DNA of 15,294 bases from NCBI GenBank assembly GCA_025455795.1, contig JALOLW010000036.1:1-15294 (forward strand). Reading direction: 5' to 3'. The notes under the pieces were generated by a model, which saw nothing but the letters and a program-made list of their open reading frames with translations, was not told the DNA's origin and ran no database searches. This document shows positions 5,708-12,025 of this stretch, in pieces (positions within the stretch are counted from its first letter, which is position 1; the number at the start of each line of letters is the position of its first letter). The stretch is from Spirosomataceae bacterium (GTDB taxonomy: Bacteria > Bacteroidota > Bacteroidia > Cytophagales > Spirosomataceae). The translations under genes and the position numbers were made by a program.

Positions 5708-7783
5708 ATGATGACAGCCCTGTACCTCCTTATTTTTGTGCTTTTCTTGTGGTACGTGGGGGAGTCAGCCACCAAAATCTGTCGCCCATCGGTGATAGAT
5801 TGGCTCATTACTTCGTTTTTGTTGTTTGTTAGCAGTATCATCGTTACAGGTTTTGTATTGTCACCGTTGCACCTTACAGCCGCTACTTGGGCATGGGCAG
5901 TGGGGGTGTTTGTGCCACCTACAATACTTACTTTTATTTTCCAGTGGCTCAATCGCAAACAGGCTGTACGCACGCCTGCCCACGAAGGCATGAGCATTCT
6001 CAGGCTGCTGCGCTCGCGCTCCAACGCCGCCCGCCGCTGGTTTGTGAGCAATTCGGGCTACTTGCGGTTTTTGTTTGGAGTGATGCTTATCACACTTTTT
6101 GTCATTGGCATTATCAATTTGGCCTTAGTGCTGTTTACCGTTCCCAACGAGTGGGATAGCATGACGGGGCATCTCAACCGCGTGGTGCAATACATTCAAC
6201 GCGGTACAATGGCGCATTTTGGCGGTACCAACTGGAACATGGACACTTACCCCAAAAGTGTTTCGACGATTCAGATTTTTTCGTTTTTGATGACGGGACG
6301 TTTTGAAAATGCCTTCAAACTGATTCATCATGCTTCGTATTGGATAACGCTCGTGTCGGTGTTTGGTATCACCCAGCGTATCACCCGCAACAGCCTCAAC
6401 GCCAGCTTTTTTTGCGCGTTGGCGTTTGCGTTTTTTTTGGATTTTTTGATGCAAGCTGTCACCACCGAAACCGATATTGTACTGACGGCTTATTTGAGCT
6501 GCCTGCTTTATTTTTTGTTTACTTACCACGTCACCCGCGAAGACCGATACCTGTATTTGGCTGCCATTGCTGTTGGGGTAGTTTATGGGCATAAAGTCAC
6601 CTTTACGCTATTGCTGCCTTCGGTAGGCGTTGTAGGGTTGTATTGTTTGAGATGGGGGCATCGGAATGACAAAAAGCATCCAATGCTTCAAACCGTCAAA
6701 CTCATCGCTGCGGTTGTGATTTGTTTTGGGATTTGGACACTGCCCACGGGCTATTTGAAAAACATAGAAGTCTTTGGCCACCCTATCGGGCCACCGACCT
6801 CGCTCAAGCACCAATCCATCGAGCGGGCTACTTCCAACGGTGGCTTTCGCAATCTGTTTGAGCAAGGCTCGCGCAATGCCGTGCGTTATGCCTACGATTT
6901 TGTGAATTTGGATGGTCTTCGAAACACCGAAATCGGTCAAAAAGCCAATCGCATCATGCGAAAGCCGCTCGTGTGGCTCGAAGATAAACTCAATATGCGC
7001 CTCGACGAAGAAACCGAGTTTTCGATTGTACCTTTTGCGTTTGAACGACGTTTTGAGTTTTTCAACGGCAATCCTTATTGGGGCGTGTTCGGATTTGGAT
7101 TGGTATTTCCGCTGCTGCTTTTGGTGTTGGTCGGCATCATCCGCTCGCCCGTACATTGGATATTGGCCGTGGCGTTGCTGTTGCATTTTGCTGCGCTGTC
7201 GTATTCTGCGCCTTACGACCCGTGGAAAGGCCGTTATTTTCAAGAAACGGGCGTTTTTGGGGTCTTGTTTTTGTCGTTGTTGTTTACCCGCACTTACAGT
7301 TTAGAAAAAGCAGGGCGGCACTACGGCCTCAAAACTTACGCCGGCGCAGTGACGGTGTTGGCGTGTACAGGAGCGATTTTGGCGGTGTTTCTCAACGTGC
7401 GTTGTTTGCCCTTTGCGGCTTACGGGCGGCCTTCGGCTTTCCGTACCGAGCGCATCGAAATGATGACTTTTGCCCGTCCTGACATTACCAAAGCCTACCA
7501 AAAATTTGACACCCTCGTACCCGACTCGGCCACGGTGGCACTCGGTACCATCAACGACGACTTTGAATATCCGCTTTATGGCCAACAGCTCTCTCGACGA
7601 CTCATCACCATCAATCCCTTTGAGAAAGGCGTTCAGCCGATTCCGAAAGAAGCCGATTACCTGTTTTTTTCCAAAAATGTCATCCCACCACTTTCCACAG
7701 ATATTCGACTTGGTACAGATACCACGCTTCGCGCTCAGATGATTGTACCAGGAGAAGATTACTACCTGCGGAAGTTGAAATAA
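5708..7783 (+). CDS. Multi-pass GT-C type (family 39-like) membrane glycosyltransferase
   Basis: The 691-residue protein has roughly 12 or more hydrophobic segments, beginning with a helix at the N-terminus (about 2-17). After a cytoplasmic basic stretch (about 82-118), a helix at about 121-144 leads into 'VPNEWDSMTGHLNRVVQYIQ' (145-164). This resembles the 'WDSxTYHLPRV' first-loop motif of GT39/GT-C proteins, whose acidic residue is catalytic. A second acidic loop, 'TTETDIV', is at 252-258, and a non-membrane C-terminal part follows from about residue 580. GT-C enzymes transfer sugars from polyprenyl-phosphate donors on the outer face of the inner membrane. The gene starts 2 bases after the aminotransferase stop (ATG at 5708; a second ATG at 5711 is equally possible). 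The alternative is a Wzy-like polymerase, but the early D-containing loop favours GT-C. The substrate is unknown. Confidence 0.72.
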   Translation: MMTALYLLIFVLFLWYVGESATKICRPSVIDWLITSFLLFVSSIIVTGFVLSPLHLTAATWAWAVGVFVPPTILTFIFQWLNRKQAVRTPAHEGMSILRLLRSRSNAARRWFVSNSGYLRFLFGVMLITLFVIGIINLALVLFTVPNEWDSMTGHLNRVVQYIQRGTMAHFGGTNWNMDTYPKSVSTIQIFSFLMTGRFENAFKLIHHASYWITLVSVFGITQRITRNSLNASFFCALAFAFFLDFLMQAVTTETDIVLTAYLSCLLYFLFTYHVTREDRYLYLAAIAVGVVYGHKVTFTLLLPSVGVVGLYCLRWGHRNDKKHPMLQTVKLIAAVVICFGIWTLPTGYLKNIEVFGHPIGPPTSLKHQSIERATSNGGFRNLFEQGSRNAVRYAYDFVNLDGLRNTEIGQKANRIMRKPLVWLEDKLNMRLDEETEFSIVPFAFERRFEFFNGNPYWGVFGFGLVFPLLLLVLVGIIRSPVHWILAVALLLHFAALSYSAPYDPWKGRYFQETGVFGVLFLSLLFTRTYSLEKAGRHYGLKTYAGAVTVLACTGAILAVFLNVRCLPFAAYGRPSAFRTERIEMMTFARPDITKAYQKFDTLVPDSATVALGTINDDFEYPLYGQQLSRRLITINPFEKGVQPIPKEADYLFFSKNVIPPLSTDIRLGTDTTLRAQMIVPGEDYYLRKLK

Positions 7784-7797
7784 TACCCCGTATCGCT

Positions 7798-8496
7798 ATG
7801 CGCCTCGCTATCATGCAGCCCTACTTTTTGCCGTATATCGGCTATCTCCAACTGATTCAAGCAGTGGATAAGTTTGTGTTTTACGACGATGTAAATTACA
7901 TCAACAAAGGCTGGGTCAATCGCAACAGGATGCTGCTCAATGGGCAGGAATACTTGTTTACTATCCCGCTCAAAGACGCCAGTCAAAACAAACGTATCAA
8001 CGAAATCTCGCTCAGTGATGACCCCAAATGGCGTGATAAGTTGCTCAAAACCATCGAACAATCGTACAAGAAAGCACCATATTTTGGCGAAACTTTTGGG
8101 TTGATAGAGCAGATACTTCGACTACCCACCACCAATCTAAGTGAATGGATTTTTGGGAGTTTTGGCCTTCTCAACGCGCACTTGGGTATCACCACCGAGA
8201 TAGTGGCGAGTTCGGGGATTTATCAAAACACCCACCTCAAAGCCCAAGAGCGGATTTTGGATATTTGTCGGCAAGAAAGGGCTACGCACTACATCAATCC
8301 CATTGGAGGCACAGAACTGTACGACAAAGCTACGTTTGAAACTGAAGGAATGACGCTCAACTTTCTAAAAACCAATCGTATCGAATACCCCCAATTCAAA
8401 AATGAGTTTGTGCCGTGGCTTTCAATTTTGGACGTGATGATGTTCAACACTCCCGAAACAATCCAAGATTTTTTGGAAGAATATGCGTTGGTTTGA
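7798..8496 (+). CDS. WbqC-family protein
   Basis: The 232-residue protein opens with the family signature 'IMQPYFLPYIGYLQLI' (about 5-20), followed by 'FVFYDDVNYINKGWVNRNRM' (26-45) and a later 'THYINPIGGTELYD' segment. This matches the WbqC-like family in both length and motif order. WbqC genes recur in O-antigen and capsule clusters beside sugar aminotransferases and acyltransferases; their biochemical role is not firmly settled, though transfer of an acyl or amino-acid group to an amino sugar is often suggested. It is 14 bases after the GT-C gene, so likely cotranscribed. Its 3' end also carries the upstream element of a candidate promoter for the toxin-antitoxin pair. No signal peptide or membrane helix is seen, so it should act in the cytoplasm. 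Confidence 0.88.
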   Translation: MRLAIMQPYFLPYIGYLQLIQAVDKFVFYDDVNYINKGWVNRNRMLLNGQEYLFTIPLKDASQNKRINEISLSDDPKWRDKLLKTIEQSYKKAPYFGETFGLIEQILRLPTTNLSEWIFGSFGLLNAHLGITTEIVASSGIYQNTHLKAQERILDICRQERATHYINPIGGTELYDKATFETEGMTLNFLKTNRIEYPQFKNEFVPWLSILDVMMFNTPETIQDFLEEYALV

Positions 8497-8505
8497 TTAA
8501 TTTTG
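8472..8505 (+). promoter_or_regulatory. Candidate Bacteroidota promoter for the toxin-antitoxin operon
   Basis: TTTG at 8472-8475 and TAATTTTG at 8498-8505 are separated by 22 bases. This fits the consensus TTG, 17-23 bases, TAnnTTTG known for Bacteroidota. The upstream element lies inside the 3' end of the WbqC gene. A start site near 8512 would leave about a 20-base leader before the antitoxin ATG at 8532. Confidence 0.5.
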
Positions 8506-8531
8506 TTCAAAACTTAAAATCATCAAAAGCC

Positions 8532-8777
8532 ATGTCAGTTGCAGACTTAAAAAATAACTTGCACCGCTTGGTCGTCAATACCGACAATGAGCGTGTTTTG
8601 GAAGATGTCCATGCTTATTTTGTAGAATTGGCTGGTCATGGCGATTGGTGGGACAAACTCACAATTGAACAGCAAGAAATGATAAAAGAAGGGGAGAAAC
8701 AAGCCCTATCGGGTCGTTTGAAGCCTCATCATTTGGTTAGAGAGAGGGTAGGAAAATTGTTGAGTGAACAAAAATGA
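8532..8777 (+). CDS. Antitoxin of a type II RelE/ParE toxin-antitoxin pair
   Basis: The 81-residue, highly charged and mostly helical protein has the common layout of short Bacteroidota antitoxins: an N-terminal helical part (about 3-33), then 'DWWDKLTIEQQEMIKEGEKQ' (38-57), 'SGRLKPHHLV' (60-69) and a basic-acidic tail. The pattern of W, 'L..EQ...I.EG..Q...G' and a hydroxyl or histidine-rich turn is typical of addiction-module antitoxins that wrap RelE/ParE toxins. The frame is open further upstream, overlapping the WbqC gene, but ATG at 8532 gives the usual family length and lies just after a candidate promoter. The stop overlaps the toxin start in an ATGA, as is usual for antitoxin-first operons. 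It would act by binding the toxin and repressing its own promoter; no obvious separate DNA-binding domain is seen. Confidence 0.75.
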   Translation: MSVADLKNNLHRLVVNTDNERVLEDVHAYFVELAGHGDWWDKLTIEQQEMIKEGEKQALSGRLKPHHLVRERVGKLLSEQK

Positions 8778-9058
8778 ATAAAATCTCCTGGACAGAACAA
8801 GCAGAAGATATGTATTTGGAGCAACTAAAATTTCTTTTAGATTCTTTTCCTCCAGATGTTGCTCTTAAGTTTGACGAAAAAGTCGAACAATTGATAAAAA
8901 GATTACAATCATTCGGCGAATTATGCCCATTTTCCTCTAAATTTCCTTCACTCCGCAAGTGCCGTATTGACCGCTATAATTCACTTGTATATCGAAAAGA
9001 TGGCCATAATATTCAAATTGTAGCTCTTATAGATAATCGAACAAATCACGATTTTTAA
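8774..9058 (+). CDS. RelE/ParE superfamily toxin
   Basis: The 94-residue protein has the RelE/ParE arrangement: first strand 'KISWTEQAEDMY', a two-helix hairpin (about 8-47), then a beta sheet with 'LRKCRIDRYNSLVYRKDGHNIQIVALIDNRTNHDF' character, read here as strand-turn-strand with conserved basic and tyrosine residues (R61, R64, R67, Y68, Y73) and the terminal 'DNRTN' turn. RelE-type members cut ribosome-bound mRNA and ParE-type members inhibit gyrase; the sequence alone does not decide which applies, although the loss of RelE catalytic residues in many relatives of this form makes either possible. Base composition and codons are visibly more AT-rich than in the neighbouring glycan genes, suggesting separate acquisition. 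It is co-translated with the antitoxin (4-base overlap), and the acetyltransferase begins 9 bases after its stop. Confidence 0.8.
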   Translation: MNKISWTEQAEDMYLEQLKFLLDSFPPDVALKFDEKVEQLIKRLQSFGELCPFSSKFPSLRKCRIDRYNSLVYRKDGHNIQIVALIDNRTNHDF

Positions 9059-9067
9059 ACTTCCCCA

Positions 9068-9721
9068 ATGGCAAAAGTTGTAATCTTTGGAGTTTTGGAC
9101 ACCGCCGAATTGGCGCATTTTTATCTCACTCACGACTCAGACCACGAAGTCGTAGCTTTCACCGTCAATCGAGAATACTTGGAAGTACCCGAGTTCAAGG
9201 GCTTGCCCGTGGTAGCATTTGAGGACGTCGAAACGATTTTCCCACCCTCGGAATTTAAGTTTTTCGCGCCCATGACAGGCCGTAAAATGAACAAAAACCG
9301 CGAGAAAGTCTATCTTGACGCCAAAGCCAAAGGCTATGAGTGCATCTCGTACATCAGTTCCAAAGCCACATGGTTCAACAACGAAATCGGGGAAAACTGC
9401 TTCATTTTGGAAGACAACACCATTCAGCCTTTTACCAAAATCGGCAATAACTGCGTGTTTTGGAGCGGCAACCACATCGGTCACCACGGCCACATCAAAG
9501 ACCACGTATTTTTTACTTCGCACGTTGTACTTTCGGGACATTGTTTGGTCGAATCGTACTCATTTTTTGGGGTCAATGCCACCATCCGCGACTACACCAC
9601 CATCGCCGAAGGCACACTCGTAGGCATGGCGGCTTCTATCACCAAAAACACCGAAGCCTGGGGCGTGTATGTGGGCAACCCCGCCGTCAAGAAAGGTGTA
9701 CCGAGTTATGAGGTGTACTAG
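9068..9721 (+). CDS. NeuD/PglD-type sugar O- or N-acetyltransferase (left-handed beta-helix)
   Basis: The 217-residue protein has two parts. Residues 1-100 form a Rossmann-like N-terminal domain (VVIFGVLDTAELAHFYL at 4-20), as in PglD and NeuD. From about 105 on, hexapeptide repeats form a left-handed beta-helix (IGENCFI, IGNNCVF, VESYSFFGVNATI, IAEGTLVGM), ending in 'VYVGNPAVKKGVPS' (200-213), the usual acyltransferase tail. A histidine-rich stretch, 'NHIGHHGHIKDH' (135-146), occupies the place of the catalytic histidine of PglD-like enzymes. Acetyl-CoA is the expected donor. With the DegT aminotransferase upstream, N-acetylation of the new amino group is the most economical reading; O-acetylation of a glycan residue is the alternative. 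It lies 9 bases after the toxin gene, so it may depend on transcription through the inserted pair. The stop codon's last base begins the reversed heptad array. Confidence 0.85.
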   Translation: MAKVVIFGVLDTAELAHFYLTHDSDHEVVAFTVNREYLEVPEFKGLPVVAFEDVETIFPPSEFKFFAPMTGRKMNKNREKVYLDAKAKGYECISYISSKATWFNNEIGENCFILEDNTIQPFTKIGNNCVFWSGNHIGHHGHIKDHVFFTSHVVLSGHCLVESYSFFGVNATIRDYTTIAEGTLVGMAASITKNTEAWGVYVGNPAVKKGVPSYEVY

Positions 9722-9748
9722 TTAATTGTTATTTGTTAATCGTTATTA
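9721..9748 (-). repeat. Reversed heptanucleotide array, four GTTAnnn units (TAAC on the minus strand)
   Basis: GTTA begins at 9721, 9728, 9735 and 9742, an exact 7-base period, with tails ATT... alternating with TTT. On the minus strand the units read TAACGAT, TAACAAA and TAACAAT, very close to the TAACnnA units at 2340-2360. The array starts at the last base of the acetyltransferase stop codon. On the minus strand its TAA triplets cover all three frames. Confidence 0.6.
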
Positions 9749-9823
9749 GGCAAAGTCCCCCTGCACTCATACCTCGACACTTTGCACCGCACGGGCGGCC
9801 CCGTCAAACTTCGACACTCCTAC
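9749..9823 (+). other. C-rich, hairpin-forming leader between the heptad array and the GT2 gene
   Basis: This 75-base non-AT-rich stretch is unlike the other intergenic DNA here. It holds a perfect 7-base inverted repeat (GCAAAGT at 9750-9756, ACTTTGC at 9779-9785, 22-base loop) and a second short hairpin (ACGGG at 9791-9795, CCCGT at 9800-9804, CGGC loop). It also has an 8-base direct repeat TCGACACT (9774-9781 and 9811-9818). The GT2 reading frame is open through it from 9740, with a TTG at 9782 but no ATG. It may be a structured leader or the remnant of a lost coding sequence; no function is recognised. Confidence 0.35.
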
Positions 9824-10816
9824 ATGGACGTTTCCATCATCATCATACATTACAAAACCCTCCAACTCACCACCGACTGTATTCGGTCGGTGTATGCGCA
9901 CACCAAAGGAGTGAGTTTTGAAATCATCGTCGTGGACAATGACTCTCAAGACGGCGCCGAGCCGCTCATCAAGGCGCATTTTCCTGACATCACTTGGCTC
10001 AACATGGGCTACAATGCGGGCTTTTCACGCGCCAACAACGCGGGTATGCGCGTAGCCAAAGGGCGGTATTATCTGCTTCTCAATTCTGATACCGAGTTTA
10101 TTGACGACATCCTCACGCGCTGCGTACATCGCCTCGACAACGACCCCGCTACCGTGGCTTGCGGAGGCATTCAGATGTTTGCCGACCGTAGTCCGAGGCC
10201 ATTTTATCGAAGTTTAGCGGTGTTTAAGCGCAGTCTGTACGTGCTGCCACCGGGGCGGATTTTTGAGCGAATTTTAGAAAAACTCATTCCCGAAACTCAC
10301 CACACCGACCCCGACCAAGTGGACTGGGTGCCAGCGGCTTTGCTGCTCGTGAAACGCGAGGCCGTGACCAAAGCAGGGATGATGGACGAAGATTTCTTTT
10401 TGTACGGCGAAGATGTAGAGTGGAATTGTCGCCTCGGGCGCGTGGGCAAACTCAAAGTCTATGAAGATTGCGGCTACATTCACCACGAATGGGGCAGCAA
10501 TCCCAAGCGCAAAGAAGTACAAATTACGATTATCAATCGGTTTTTTCCCCAAATCCAGCTCTCCAATCTCGTTTGGATTCGGAAAGAGTACGGTGTAGGG
10601 CGACTTGTGGGTATGTATCTCAACTATTACCTGATGATTCCGATTTATTTTGGGTGGAAAATGGTGCTTAGTTTGTCCAAGTTCAAAAATCCTTTTGGCG
10701 AACTCGAACAACAAAAAGACTTCACGCGCAAAGTTTGGCTTTTTTCTACCTATTTTTGGCGAATCGTTCAGAACAAACCGTATTTCTACAAACTCGACCC
10801 CAAGCGTCACGTCTAA
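9824..10816 (+). CDS. Family 2 glycosyltransferase (rhamnosyltransferase-like)
   Basis: The 330-residue protein has a GT-A fold: 'MDVSIIIIHYKT' at the N-terminus, 'IIVVDNDSQDG' (34-44) for the nucleotide, 'NMGYNAGFSRANNAGM' (60-75), the metal-binding DXD-like 'LNSDTEF' (86-92), and the catalytic-base region 'FFLYGEDVEWNCRL' (191-204) followed by 'YIHHEWGS'. This combination is typical of WbbL-like GT2 enzymes that add rhamnose or related sugars to lipid-linked glycans. A hydrophobic stretch at about 262-284 probably associates with the membrane. ATG at 9824 was chosen because the GT-A fold begins right after it; TTG at 9782 would add 14 residues with no counterpart in the family. The GT4 gene follows after 6 bases. 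Sugar specificity cannot be assigned. Confidence 0.9.
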   Translation: MDVSIIIIHYKTLQLTTDCIRSVYAHTKGVSFEIIVVDNDSQDGAEPLIKAHFPDITWLNMGYNAGFSRANNAGMRVAKGRYYLLLNSDTEFIDDILTRCVHRLDNDPATVACGGIQMFADRSPRPFYRSLAVFKRSLYVLPPGRIFERILEKLIPETHHTDPDQVDWVPAALLLVKREAVTKAGMMDEDFFLYGEDVEWNCRLGRVGKLKVYEDCGYIHHEWGSNPKRKEVQITIINRFFPQIQLSNLVWIRKEYGVGRLVGMYLNYYLMIPIYFGWKMVLSLSKFKNPFGELEQQKDFTRKVWLFSTYFWRIVQNKPYFYKLDPKRHV

Positions 10817-10822
10817 TTGCGT

Positions 10823-11932
10823 ATGAAGATTTTGTTTTTTACGCCTACGGGTGCTCGCACAGGCTCCGAAATGGTGATTTGGTACCTCATCAATCACCTC
10901 AAAAACAGCGGCATTCAGTCGGCTGTGTACGCGCGAGAGGCAGGTGAGCTTTTTGCCAAACACTCGCCCGCCGATGCTACTTTTTTTAATAAATTCCACA
11001 AAGGACTGCCGTATTACGTCGCCGAGACCGTCTATCATCGCCTCACGGGTTTGACGCCCGAAGAGCGGTATATTCAGCATATTCATCGAAAATTTAATCC
11101 CGATTTGTGGTATTTCAATACCATCACCATGCCGCAGTTTTCACGTTTGGCTACCAAACTCAACGTGCCGTATCTCGTACACGCCCACGAGCTGACCGAA
11201 ATCTACGATAGTCTCCGCGCCGATGCTTTTGCCTATATGTTGGAACACGCCCAATGTACCGTGGGATGTTCGAGCGTGGTGGTCGAAAAACTCGCCCAGA
11301 TGGGTACACCCAACCTACAACTGCTTCATTCGTTTATAGATACGGCCAAGATTCAGCCGCAAGCCAACGCCCAAGCCCTCAAGCAGCAGTTGGGTATTCC
11401 TGCCGATGCTTTCGTGTGGCTTATGTCGGGTACGATGTGCCTCCGCAAAGGCTACGATATGCTTCCCGATTTGCTGACACATTTGCCCAAAAATACCTAT
11501 ATCGTTTGGCTCGGCAGTAAAAGTGAGTACGGAATTTCGTACTATTTGGAGCAGCGCGTGCAGCGCGAAGAGCTGAATTTCAGGGCGTTGGGAGCCAAAG
11601 GCCAACAAGACTACTACGACTATCTCAACATGGCCGACGGCTTCGTACTCACCTCCCGCGAAGACCCCTTCCCACTCGTCATGATAGAAGCGGCCTACCT
11701 TCAAAAACCCATCGTGGGCTTCAATTCGGGCGGTATCAGCGAGTTTGTGCAAGAAGGCATGGGGCAAGTCGTACCTGCGTTTGACATACCACAGTTGGCC
11801 GCCGTGATGCAGCACGTCATGAACGGTGACATCAACATCAGCCCTGAGAAACTACGCCAACGCGCGGCCGAGTTTGACGTAAAAGCCCAACTCCCAAAGT
11901 GGAAAGACCTGTTTGAGGGATTAAAGAAGTAA
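10823..11932 (+). CDS. Family 4 glycosyltransferase (GT-B fold)
   Basis: The 369-residue protein has a GT-B layout. The N-terminal 'MKILFFTPTGARTGSEMVIWYLINHL' carries the glycine-containing acceptor loop, 'YLVHAHEL' (117-124) follows, and the linker gives way at about 190-205 to the donor domain, 'FVWLMSGTMCLRKGYDML' (197-213). The sugar-nucleotide site 'SREDPFPLVMIEAAYLQKPIVGFNSGG' type segment spans 278-304. The EX7E position is D281-E289 rather than E-E, with E280 next to it; D in this place is common in this subgroup. Known role: transfer of a sugar from a nucleotide donor with retention of configuration, on the cytoplasmic face. ATG at 10823 is preferred over TTG at 10817, which would add two residues only. 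It is the last gene of the GT2-GT4 pair; a 93-base gap follows. Confidence 0.9.
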   Translation: MKILFFTPTGARTGSEMVIWYLINHLKNSGIQSAVYAREAGELFAKHSPADATFFNKFHKGLPYYVAETVYHRLTGLTPEERYIQHIHRKFNPDLWYFNTITMPQFSRLATKLNVPYLVHAHELTEIYDSLRADAFAYMLEHAQCTVGCSSVVVEKLAQMGTPNLQLLHSFIDTAKIQPQANAQALKQQLGIPADAFVWLMSGTMCLRKGYDMLPDLLTHLPKNTYIVWLGSKSEYGISYYLEQRVQREELNFRALGAKGQQDYYDYLNMADGFVLTSREDPFPLVMIEAAYLQKPIVGFNSGGISEFVQEGMGQVVPAFDIPQLAAVMQHVMNGDINISPEKLRQRAAEFDVKAQLPKWKDLFEGLKK

Positions 11933-11933
11933 G

Positions 11934-11961
11934 TTGCTTTTTGCAAGTAATGATATTTTTG
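11934..11961 (+). promoter_or_regulatory. Candidate promoter for the GT-C/TPR gene
   Basis: TTG at 11934-11936 and TATTTTTG at 11954-11961 are 17 bases apart, at the lower edge of the Bacteroidota consensus spacing. A start near 11968 would give a leader of about 58 bases before the ATG at 12026. The leader contains a short palindrome, AAGTTA-T-TAACTT, at 11990-12002 that could be an operator or a small hairpin. Confidence 0.35.
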
Positions 11962-12025
11962 GCACGTATTTTGATAAGGGTATTTGAAAAAGTTATTAAC
12001 TTGCTGATTCATAAACCCTAAAGAA

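Noticed and set aside
6608..7243. Minus-strand open frame of 211 residues inside the first GT-C gene
   Set aside because: The translation is rich in Arg, Gln and His with no recognisable fold, as expected for the shadow of a hydrophobic membrane protein gene.
8415..8531. Longer antitoxin start overlapping the end of the WbqC gene
   Set aside because: The extra 39 residues come from the WbqC coding region in another frame and would place the start upstream of the candidate promoter; ATG at 8532 gives the usual antitoxin length.
9782..9823. TTG start adding 14 residues to the GT2 enzyme
   Set aside because: Family 2 enzymes begin with the first beta strand, which follows directly after the ATG at 9824; the extra residues have no family counterpart.
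10274..11086. Minus-strand open frame of 270 residues across the GT2/GT4 junction
   Set aside because: It crosses two well-supported plus-strand genes and has no motif of its own.
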